A stretch of DNA of 5,078 nt from JBJEQG01 sp051881635 (GTDB taxonomy: Bacteria; Bacillota; Clostridia; Oscillospirales; Acutalibacteraceae). Shown in pieces: positions 1-5,078 of this stretch; positions within the stretch are counted from its first letter, which is position 1, and each line of letters begins with the position of its first letter. The notes under the pieces were generated by a model, which was not told where the DNA came from, did no database searches, and was given only the letters and a program-made list of their open reading frames with translations. The translations under genes and the position numbers were made by a program. The stretch is taken from contig JBJEQG010000040.1 of the NCBI GenBank assembly GCA_051881635.1, forward strand, positions 1 to 5,078, written 5' to 3'.

Positions 1-741
1 GCTAAATTATATGATAATTTTTCGTGGAATGGCGGAAAATACAGTACCCGTGTTCAAAAAATAGACAAAGAAAAGATTTCCAAAGATTTAGGGCAAAATG
101 TAACTTTGGAATGTAATATCGCTGATCCTGTGGACGGAAGAAATTATGTCATGATCACTAAATATAAAATACAGGCAAAACTGTATTCGATTGAAGGAAT
201 TTCAACGGCGTGTGCTTTGGCGGTGCAGTTTGAGGGTGACACAGACTATTATGCTTATGTATCATGGAACTATCAACCCGAAAATTTGGAGCAGTTTATA
301 GAGGACTTGTCCCTTGATGAAAATTTGTATTTTAATAATATGTATTTTCAAAAAGAAGACAAAAAATGGAAGGTTGAATTTTCGGACGATGAACAAAAGA
401 CAGTTGCAGAGCATTTGTTTGCAGACCTCAGTGCCACAGCTATTGAGGATTTTGATAGTCATAACTTTGGTGTTATGATAGTGGAGTTTGGAATTTCCAT
501 ACCTGTTTTGGGATATGAAAATATTTATATAGGTGTTACGGAGGACGGTTATATAACCACCAATATTTTAGATACAGGCAAGGCTTTTTATATTGGTACG
601 GAAAATGTCCAAAGCATTGTAAATTATGCTTATAGCCAAACCGATAATCCTAATGCTGTTTGTACGGAAAATTCCGCCATACAGCCTGATGAAAATCAGC
701 CTGAGATTCTTGAAACAAGTTCTGCGTATAATCCCGAATAA
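1..741 (+). CDS. 3' end of an unidentified protein gene (5' truncated by the window)
   Basis: The frame is open from the first base of the window to a TAA at 739-741, giving 246 visible residues. A start at the internal TTG at 106 is possible on paper, but the 35 codons before it read as normal protein and no ribosome binding site precedes it, so I treat the gene as beginning outside the window. The visible part has no transmembrane segment and no catalytic motif that I recognise. It alternates aromatic-rich beta-like stretches (about residues 48-92 and 157-210) with acidic turns, and ends in a polar, probably disordered tail (about 212-246). The segment around residues 172-200 (GYENIYIGVTEDGYITTN, then GKAFYIGT) resembles C-terminal domains I loosely associate with membrane-anchored regulatory or peptidase-like proteins of Clostridia, but I cannot name a family. 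The N-terminus, and any signal or membrane anchor, would lie upstream. It converges on icd and shares the terminator between them. The coding call is confident; the function is unknown. Confidence 0.8.
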   Translation, partial: AKLYDNFSWNGGKYSTRVQKIDKEKISKDLGQNVTLECNIADPVDGRNYVMITKYKIQAKLYSIEGISTACALAVQFEGDTDYYAYVSWNYQPENLEQFIEDLSLDENLYFNNMYFQKEDKKWKVEFSDDEQKTVAEHLFADLSATAIEDFDSHNFGVMIVEFGISIPVLGYENIYIGVTEDGYITTNILDTGKAFYIGTENVQSIVNYAYSQTDNPNAVCTENSAIQPDENQPEILETSSAYNPE

Positions 742-804
742 TAATCTGGAAGATTATATTTAAGAAATTGGACTGTAACTTTAATTTTTACCATTAAAGA
801 AAAT

Positions 805-854
805 AACACAGCGGTAAAACCTCAAAATTCAAAGGTTTTACCGCTGTGTTTTTT
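805..854. terminator. Bidirectional rho-independent terminator
   Basis: The arms at 805-822 and 833-850 are perfect reverse complements (18 bp, core ACAGCGGTAAAACCT) around a 10-nt AT-rich loop. On the plus strand the right arm runs into six T (849-854), so it can end transcription of the truncated gene that stops at 741. On the minus strand the hairpin is followed by a T-rich run (TTATTTTCTTT, complement of 796-806), so it can also end the acn-icd transcript, whose last stop codon is at 872. The position between two convergent genes fits use in both directions. Confidence 0.92.
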
Positions 855-871
855 AAAGTTAATTTTGAAAT

Positions 872-2083
872 TTAAGCAAGAAGAGCAGCCAATCTCTTGT
901 TGATTTCAACAAGGAAAGTTTCCGTATCAACTTTTTGCTTGTTTTCCAAAGTGGAAAGGAGGTACAAATCGCCTGTCATAACGCCGTCCTCAATCGTTTG
1001 AATGGTTGCTTTTTCGAGTTTGTCAGCATAATCAACCAAAGCGTCCAAACCGTCCAATTCGCCACGCTTTCTCAAAGCACCAGACCATGCAAACAAAGTT
1101 GCAACAGAGTTTGTCGATGTTGTTTCGCCTTTGAGGTACTTGTAATAGTGACGCTGTACCGTACCGTGAGCCGCCTCATATTCATAGATACCGTCAGGAG
1201 AAACCAAAACGGAGGTCATCATGGCCAAAGAGCCGAATGCGGTTGCAACCATATCGGACATAACATCACCGTCATAGTTCTTGCAAGCCCAAATATAACC
1301 ACCCTCAGAACGAACAACTCTTGCAACGGCGTCATCAATAAGCGTATAGAAGTAGGTAATACCGGCTTTCTCAAACTTCTCTTTGTACTCAGCCTCAAAG
1401 ATTTCGTTGAAAATATCCTTAAATCTGTGGTCATACTTTTTGGAAATGGTATCCTTTGTTGCAAACCAAAGGTCTTTTTTCATATCCAAAGCATAATTAA
1501 AGCAAGCTCTCGCAAAGCTGCCAATGCTCTTGTCAATGTTGTGCAAACCCTGAATAATGCCGTCAGTATCGAAGTCATGAATTAAGGAACGGGTTTCGTT
1601 GCCGTCCTTGTCCGTAACGACCAACTCAGCTTTTGAACCGCCCGCAACAATCATTTCTGTGTTCTTGTAAACATCGCCATAAGCATGACGGGCGATTGTA
1701 ATCGGTTTTTTCCAAGACGGAATGAAAGGTGTAATGCCCTTAACCAAAATCGGTGTTCTGAAAACAGTACCGTCCAACATTGCACGGATTGTGCCGTTCG
1801 GGGACTTCCACATTTGCGTCAGGTTGTATTCCTTAACACGCTCGGCGTTTGGTGTAATGGTTGCACACTTTACGGCAACACCGTATTTTTTTGTTGCGTT
1901 TGCAGAGTCGATAGTAACCTGGTCTTTCGTCTTTTCACGGTATTCCAAACCAAGGTCATAATACTCTGTTTTCAAGTCAACATAGGGAGTGATTAAAATA
2001 TCCTTAATCATCTTCCAAATGACACGAGTCATTTCGTCGCCGTCCATTTCAACAAGCGGTGTTTTCATTTCAATCTTTTCCAT
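872..2083 (-). CDS. icd: NADP-dependent isocitrate dehydrogenase, eukaryotic-like type II
   Basis: This cytosolic enzyme oxidatively decarboxylates isocitrate to 2-oxoglutarate and CO2, producing NADPH. The 403-residue protein aligns along its whole length, by eye, with human IDH1, and is not of the E. coli Icd type. The substrate and catalytic residues are present and many keep the human numbering: T77, S94 in KSPNGT, R100, R109, R132 in ARHAYGD, and Y139. The lysine at 210 matches human K212, and D250, D273 and D277 match the metal-binding D252, D275 and D279. The IDH/IMDH signature spans residues 269-288. H306, R311 and H312 in AAHGTVQRH match human H309, R314 and H315, which contact the 2'-phosphate, so NADP is the expected cofactor. 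Type II enzymes are homodimers. The ATG at 2083 was chosen because a GGAAGGA stands upstream and the length fits; Met6 is a less likely start. The gene lies 52 nt after acn on the same strand, so the two are probably cotranscribed and catalyse consecutive steps. Confidence 0.97.
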   Translation of the reverse strand: MEKIEMKTPLVEMDGDEMTRVIWKMIKDILITPYVDLKTEYYDLGLEYREKTKDQVTIDSANATKKYGVAVKCATITPNAERVKEYNLTQMWKSPNGTIRAMLDGTVFRTPILVKGITPFIPSWKKPITIARHAYGDVYKNTEMIVAGGSKAELVVTDKDGNETRSLIHDFDTDGIIQGLHNIDKSIGSFARACFNYALDMKKDLWFATKDTISKKYDHRFKDIFNEIFEAEYKEKFEKAGITYFYTLIDDAVARVVRSEGGYIWACKNYDGDVMSDMVATAFGSLAMMTSVLVSPDGIYEYEAAHGTVQRHYYKYLKGETTSTNSVATLFAWSGALRKRGELDGLDALVDYADKLEKATIQTIEDGVMTGDLYLLSTLENKQKVDTETFLVEINKRLAALLA

Positions 2084-2093
2084 GATTACCCTA

Positions 2094-2100
2094 TCCTTCC
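2094..2100 (-). promoter_or_regulatory. Ribosome binding site of icd
   Basis: On the minus strand, GGAAGGA lies 10 nt upstream of the ATG at 2083, with a second purine run (AGGG) closer to the start. It supports translation of icd from its own site in the 52-nt gap, without overlap with acn, and supports the ATG at 2083 as the start. Confidence 0.75.
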
Positions 2101-2135
2101 AATTTTAAATTTTATATCCAAAACCGCAAAAGCGA

Positions 2136-4070
2136 TTATGAATTTTCCTTTGTGTAGTTGAGCAAGCCGCCGGCAAGAATAATATCTCTTGTACGCTCGG
2201 ACAACGGACACTCAACCGGAATTTCCTTGCCTGTTGTTTCGTTGATTAAAACAATAGCAGAACCATCAATTAAGTGTTTCTTAATATCGGGGAGTTTCAA
2301 AACATTGCCCTCAGAAATGGTATCATAATCACTTTCGTTGACAAAGGTCAGCGGAAGGATACCAGCGTTAATCAGGTTAGAACGGTGAATTCTTGCAAAG
2401 GATTTAACAACAACAGCCTTTACGCCGAGATAAAGCGGAGCAAGGGCAGCGTGTTCACGGGACGAACCCTGACCGTAGTTGACACCGCCGACAATAATGC
2501 TTCCACCCAATTCCAAAGCTCTTTTCGGGAAATCCTTGTCGCATACGGTAAAGCAGTGTTGTGAGATTGCGGGAATATTTGAACGCAGCGGAAGAATTTT
2601 GGCACCAGCCGGCATGATGTGGTCAGTTGTAATGTTGTCGCCGACTTTCAAGGAGCAAGGCACTTTAATTTCTTCTTCAAGCGGTGATGTTTGCGGGAAA
2701 GGTTTAATGTTCGGACCTCTCAGAATTTCAACGCTGTCCATTTCCTCAACGGGAGCAGGGGCAAGAACCATGTTGTCGTTGATTTCAAATTTTTCGGGAA
2801 GCTGAATGTTGACAGGCTCACCGAGTGTTCTCGGGTCGCAGAAAACGCCAGCCAAAGCAGAAGCGGCGGCTGTTTCAGGGCTGACAAGATATATTTGACC
2901 GTCCCTTGTACCGGAACGCCCTTCAAAGTTACGGTTAAATGTACGCAAGGAAATACCCTTGGAATTTGGGGATTGTCCCATACCGATACATGGACCGCAG
3001 GCACTTTCCAAAATTCTCGCACCGGCCTCAATAATATCCGCCAAAGCACCGTTGCGGGCAAGCATATTATAAACCTGTTTAGAACCCGGAGCAATCGCAA
3101 GGCTGACATCTGGGTGAACCGTCTTACCTTTCAAAATAGCGGCTACACGCATAAGGTCAAGATAAGAGGAGTTGGTGCATGAACCGATACAAACCTGGTC
3201 GATTTTTTGCGGACCGATTTCCTCGATTGTTTTAACATTATCGGGGCTGTGCGGACAGGCAGCCATTGGTACAAGTGCGGAGAGGTCAATATCAATAACT
3301 TCGTCATATTTTGCGTCTTCATCGGGTTTCAGTTCAATCCAATCCGCCTCACGGTCCTGAGCAGCCATAAAGGCTCTTGTTACTTCATCGGACGGGAAAA
3401 TGGAAGTGGTTGCACCCAATTCCGCACCCATGTTTGTAATGGTTGCTCTTTCAGGAACAGTCAGAGTTTTAACACCCTCACCGCCGTATTCGATAATTTT
3501 GCCGACACCGCCCTTAACGGACATAATTTTCAAAACTTCAAGGATAATATCCTTTGCGGAAACCCAAGGCTGTAATTTGCCTGTCAGATTGACACGAACC
3601 ATTTTCGGCATATTGATGTAGTAAGCACCGCCGCCCATAGCTACGGCAACATCAAGACCGCCTGCACCCATAGCGAGCATACCGATACCGCCGCCTGTCG
3701 GGGTATGGCTGTCAGAACCGATTAAGGTTTTGCCCGGCTTGCCAAATCTTTCGAGATGAACCTGGTGGCAGATACCATTACCGGGACGGGAGAAGTAAAT
3801 GCCATGTTTTTTGGCAACAGACTGAATAAATCTGTGGTCATCGGCATTTTCAAAGCCTGTCTGTAAGGTGTTGTGGTCGATGTAAGCAACACTTCTTTCG
3901 GTTTTAACACGAGGAACACCCATAGCCTCAAATTCAAGATAAGCCATTGTGCCTGTTGCGTCCTGAGTTAAGGTCTGGTCGATTTTCAAACCGATTTCAC
4001 TTCCGATTTCGGACATATCGCCACTCAGAAGATGTGCCTTGATAATTTTTTGAGCAAGAGTATAACCCAT
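2136..4070 (-). CDS. acn: Aconitate hydratase, short single-chain (about 640 aa) form
   Basis: This [4Fe-4S] enzyme isomerises citrate to isocitrate through cis-aconitate in the cytosol. The 644-residue chain holds the catalytic domains (about 1-410), a short linker (about 411-468) and the C-terminal swivel domain (about 469-640), so it is the fused form and not a LeuC/LeuD pair. The three cluster ligands are visible: C298 in IGSCTNSS, and C358 and C361 in ACGPCIG. Other family motifs are YIDHNTLQ (63-70), IGSDSHTPTGGG (117-128), FEGRSGTRDG (382-391), DNITTDHIMPAGAK (478-491), GQGSSREHAAL (533-543, matching the catalytic Ser and substrate-binding Arg region of mitochondrial aconitase) and SFARIH (557-562). 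It is much shorter than E. coli AcnA or AcnB (nearly 900 aa) and fits the short class found in Clostridia and some thermophiles. The ATG at 4070 has a strong AAAGGGGG 9 nt upstream. Isopropylmalate dehydratase or homoaconitase activity is the alternative, but the icd gene directly downstream favours aconitase. The gene is first in the operon. Confidence 0.95.
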   Translation of the reverse strand: MGYTLAQKIIKAHLLSGDMSEIGSEIGLKIDQTLTQDATGTMAYLEFEAMGVPRVKTERSVAYIDHNTLQTGFENADDHRFIQSVAKKHGIYFSRPGNGICHQVHLERFGKPGKTLIGSDSHTPTGGGIGMLAMGAGGLDVAVAMGGGAYYINMPKMVRVNLTGKLQPWVSAKDIILEVLKIMSVKGGVGKIIEYGGEGVKTLTVPERATITNMGAELGATTSIFPSDEVTRAFMAAQDREADWIELKPDEDAKYDEVIDIDLSALVPMAACPHSPDNVKTIEEIGPQKIDQVCIGSCTNSSYLDLMRVAAILKGKTVHPDVSLAIAPGSKQVYNMLARNGALADIIEAGARILESACGPCIGMGQSPNSKGISLRTFNRNFEGRSGTRDGQIYLVSPETAAASALAGVFCDPRTLGEPVNIQLPEKFEINDNMVLAPAPVEEMDSVEILRGPNIKPFPQTSPLEEEIKVPCSLKVGDNITTDHIMPAGAKILPLRSNIPAISQHCFTVCDKDFPKRALELGGSIIVGGVNYGQGSSREHAALAPLYLGVKAVVVKSFARIHRSNLINAGILPLTFVNESDYDTISEGNVLKLPDIKKHLIDGSAIVLINETTGKEIPVECPLSERTRDIILAGGLLNYTKENS

Positions 4071-4079
4071 TTTAATAAT

Positions 4080-4087
4080 CCCCCTTT
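4080..4087 (-). promoter_or_regulatory. Ribosome binding site of acn
   Basis: On the minus strand, AAAGGGGG lies 9 nt upstream of the ATG at 4070, with an AT-rich spacer. It is strong and well placed and fixes the start of acn. Confidence 0.85.
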
Positions 4088-4167
4088 AATTTTTGACTAT
4101 AAGCAAAATGGAAAAATCAAAAATGCAAGATAAAACCATTATGCCCACAGCGAAAATATTTACCTCT

Positions 4168-4196
4168 ATTATCCGTCAAAAAGCCTTTTTTGTCAA
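4168..4196 (-). promoter_or_regulatory. Predicted sigma-A promoter of acn-icd
   Basis: On the minus strand, a perfect -35 box TTGACA (4196-4191) and a -10 box GATAAT (4173-4168, five of six consensus bases) are separated by exactly 17 nt. Transcription would start near 4161, about 90 nt before the acn ATG. The spacer contains a small symmetric element, AAAAAG-G-CTTTTT (4190-4178), and a second TTGAC directly before the -10 box. These could be part of an operator or may simply reflect AT-richness. The promoter is predicted from sequence only. Confidence 0.75.
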
Positions 4197-4202
4197 TCCT
4201 TA

Positions 4203-4228
4203 TTTGTTATATTCGAGAAAATCACAAA
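4203..4228. promoter_or_regulatory. Imperfect palindrome upstream of the acn -35 box, candidate regulator site
   Basis: The arms TTTGTTATATTC (4203-4214) and GAAAATCACAAA (4217-4228) pair at 10 of 12 positions around a central GA. The element ends 6 nt upstream of the acn -35 box, about -42 to -67 from the predicted start, where an activator or a repressor could act. The spacing does not fit Rex (18-bp TTGTTAA-N4-TTAACAA), CRP-type (TGTGA-N6-TCACA) or CcpC-type (ATAA-N7-TTAT) sites, so the binding protein is unknown. The region is AT-rich, which raises the chance of accidental symmetry. Confidence 0.4.
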
Positions 4229-4285
4229 AAAAATTTGCATTTTCGTACTCAAATTCCTGCAAAATACTTATTCATGAAATCACAC

Positions 4286-4314
4286 TTTACAATGCCGAAA
4301 AACAATGATATAAT
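4286..4314 (+). promoter_or_regulatory. Predicted sigma-A promoter of rex, extended -10
   Basis: A -35 box TTTACA (4286-4291, five of six consensus bases) and a perfect -10 box TATAAT (4309-4314) are separated by 17 nt. A TG one base before the -10 box (TGATATAAT, 4306-4314) makes it an extended -10 promoter. Transcription would start near 4321, about 60 nt before the rex start codon. It points away from the acn promoter. No clear dyad overlaps it, so autoregulation by a canonical Rex operator is not evident. Confidence 0.8.
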
Positions 4315-4368
4315 AAAAATAGTCTGTTTGTAAAAACCAAGTCATGATAAAGTAGGATTTTGGAGAGC

Positions 4369-4374
4369 GGAGGT
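4369..4374 (+). promoter_or_regulatory. Ribosome binding site that decides the TTG start of rex
   Basis: GGAGGT lies 8 nt upstream of the TTG at 4383. The same frame has a TAG stop at 4353-4355 and no ATG, GTG or other TTG between it and 4383, and the first downstream ATG (codon 42) lies inside the conserved DNA-binding domain. The TTG is therefore the only sensible start. Confidence 0.85.
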
Positions 4375-4382
4375 GTTCTTCA

Positions 4383-5045
4383 TTGCATAAATACGAAAAC
4401 ATATCCACACCCGTCATTCGGCGTTTGCCACGCTATCACCGTTTCTTGGGTGAACTTTTGGATCGTGGTGTCACTCGAATTTCGTCAAGAGAACTGTCCG
4501 AAAAAATGGGTTTAACGGCATCTCAAATTCGTCAAGACTTAAACTGTTTCGGTGGTTTTGGACAGCAGGGATATGGATATGCCGTTTTTGAGCTTTATAA
4601 GGAAATCGGTCTGATTTTGGGCTTAAACCACAGTTATAAAACAATCCTTATCGGTGCCGGTAACTTGGGACGGGCGGTTGCAACGCATATGTCCTTTGAG
4701 AAAAGGGGCTTTAAGCTGATTGGTATTTTTGACAATGATAAAAATAAAGTCGGTCAGACAATCCGGGAAATATCCGTTGATGATATGGATACTTTGGAAG
4801 ATTTTTGTACCCGAAACAAAGTTGATGTTGCCATTTTGTGTGTTCCGAAAGGGGCTGCCAATACGCTTTCCGACCGCCTTTATGCCTTAGGCATAAAAAA
4901 CTATTGGAATTTCAGTCACTTTGACTTGGCTGTCAAGTTTCCCGATGTTATCGTTGAGAATGTCCACCTAAATGATAGCCTGATGACTCTTTGTTACCGT
5001 ATTTCCGATACCGAAGACAATAATATAAGAGATATTGCCCCATAA
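4383..5045 (+). CDS. rex: Redox-sensing transcriptional repressor Rex
   Basis: Rex binds DNA as a dimer when NADH is low and releases it when the NADH/NAD+ ratio rises, so it controls fermentation and redox genes. This 220-residue protein is full length for the family (usually about 210-220). It has an N-terminal winged helix (about 8-80, beginning VIRRLPRYHRFL), a Rossmann domain with the dinucleotide motif GAGNLG (91-96) and an acidic FDND after the second strand (116-119), the conserved NF motif in YWNFSHFDL (174-182), and the C-terminal helix (about 194-207) that swaps between subunits. In the recognition helix and the residues after it (45-66) it has Q51, G58, Q61 and Q62 where the usual consensus has K, E, K and R. 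From memory, such variants occur in Clostridia. Translation starts at a TTG. The gene is divergent from acn-icd, so it may regulate that operon, but no canonical Rex operator is visible between them. Cofactor and domain assignments follow from family knowledge. Confidence 0.96.
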   Translation: MHKYENISTPVIRRLPRYHRFLGELLDRGVTRISSRELSEKMGLTASQIRQDLNCFGGFGQQGYGYAVFELYKEIGLILGLNHSYKTILIGAGNLGRAVATHMSFEKRGFKLIGIFDNDKNKVGQTIREISVDDMDTLEDFCTRNKVDVAILCVPKGAANTLSDRLYALGIKNYWNFSHFDLAVKFPDVIVENVHLNDSLMTLCYRISDTEDNNIRDIAP

Positions 5046-5078
5046 AACCTAAATATAAAAAAGACTTCCGTTATCACT
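5046..5078. other. Sequence downstream of rex, possible cut terminator
   Basis: These 33 nt contain an A-run (about 5059-5064) followed by a mixed-base stretch, GACTTCCGTTATCACT, that reaches the window edge. This resembles the left side of a bidirectional terminator such as the one at 805-854, but the matching arm would lie outside the window, so it cannot be confirmed. No coding start is visible. Confidence 0.25.

Larger units (their letters stand above)
4071..4382. other. Divergent acn-icd / rex control region
   Basis: This 312-nt, AT-rich stretch separates the divergent starts of acn and rex. It holds the acn promoter on the minus strand (4168-4196), a 26-nt imperfect palindrome (4203-4228), the rex promoter on the plus strand (4286-4314) and a ribosome binding site at each end. 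The predicted start points lie about 160 bp apart, with untranslated leaders of roughly 90 nt (acn) and 60 nt (rex). I found no match to the Rex operator TTGTTAA-N4-TTAACAA, no stable leader hairpin and no recognisable riboswitch. A 71-codon plus-strand frame at 4093-4308 is lysine-rich, lacks a ribosome binding site and overlaps both promoters, so I do not count it as a gene. Confidence 0.75.

Noticed and set aside
935..1585. 216-codon plus-strand open frame opposite icd
   Set aside because: It lies fully antisense to the strongly conserved icd gene, has a Cys/Asn/Val-rich composition that reflects the complementary codons, matches no family, and has no independent promoter that I can see.
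2111..2116. Possible internal -10 box (TATAAA, minus strand) before icd
   Set aside because: The hexamer at the 17-nt spacing is ATAATC (2139-2134), which is unlike a -35 box. The 52-nt gap is better explained by cotranscription with acn.
2122..2136. Small CGC-TTTT-GCG hairpin between acn and icd
   Set aside because: The stem has only three base pairs and no T-run follows, so it is not a credible terminator or processing site.
4130..4142. ATAA-N5-TTAT dyad resembling a CcpC citrate-regulator site
   Set aside because: CcpC sites use a 7-nt spacing, the dyad would lie downstream of the predicted acn start point, and AT-rich DNA gives such dyads easily.
4204..4221. TTGTTA half-site of a canonical Rex operator
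   Set aside because: The left half matches but the partner half at the required position does not (GAGAAAA in place of TTAACAA), so it is not a standard Rex site.
4234..4263. TTTGCA ... TGCAAA inverted repeat between the two promoters
   Set aside because: Only six base pairs match, with an 18-nt gap and no extension of the symmetry, which is expected by chance in this composition.
4093..4308. 71-codon plus-strand frame in the divergent intergenic region
   Set aside because: It is lysine-rich and low in complexity, has no ribosome binding site, and overlaps the acn promoter, the palindrome and the rex -35 box.

Overview
The window looks like chromosome from a low-GC anaerobic Firmicute, probably a gut-type Clostridia. 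The evidence is AT-rich intergenic DNA, strong purine-rich ribosome binding sites, a TTG start on one gene, a Rex redox repressor with a Clostridia-like DNA-binding helix, a short (644 aa) aconitase, and a eukaryotic-type (type II) NADP-isocitrate dehydrogenase. I assign no genus. All of this comes from reading the sequence; no database search was run.

Layout from left to right: (1) The 3' end of an unidentified plus-strand gene (1-741), cut by the window edge. (2) A perfect 18-bp hairpin with T-runs on both sides (805-854), which can act as a bidirectional terminator between this gene and the convergent operon. (3) A minus-strand operon of aconitate hydratase (acn, 2136-4070) followed by isocitrate dehydrogenase (icd, 872-2083), with a 52-nt gap and no convincing internal promoter. 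(4) A 312-nt divergent control region (4071-4382). It carries a near-consensus promoter for acn-icd on the minus strand, an extended -10 promoter for rex on the plus strand, and a 26-nt imperfect palindrome just upstream of the acn -35 box. (5) rex (4383-5045), a NADH/NAD+-sensing repressor starting at TTG. (6) 33 nt of trailing sequence that may be the start of a terminator cut by the window edge.

Together acn and icd carry out citrate -> isocitrate -> 2-oxoglutarate with NADPH production, the oxidative branch that feeds glutamate synthesis in anaerobes. No citrate synthase gene is in the window. A redox repressor transcribed divergently from these genes suggests, but does not prove, that the branch is under redox control. 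No canonical Rex operator is visible in the shared region, and the Rex recognition helix departs from the textbook consensus at several positions. I see no mobile element, CRISPR array, RNA gene or clearly new system here; the most interesting part is the divergent control region and its pairing with the variant Rex.
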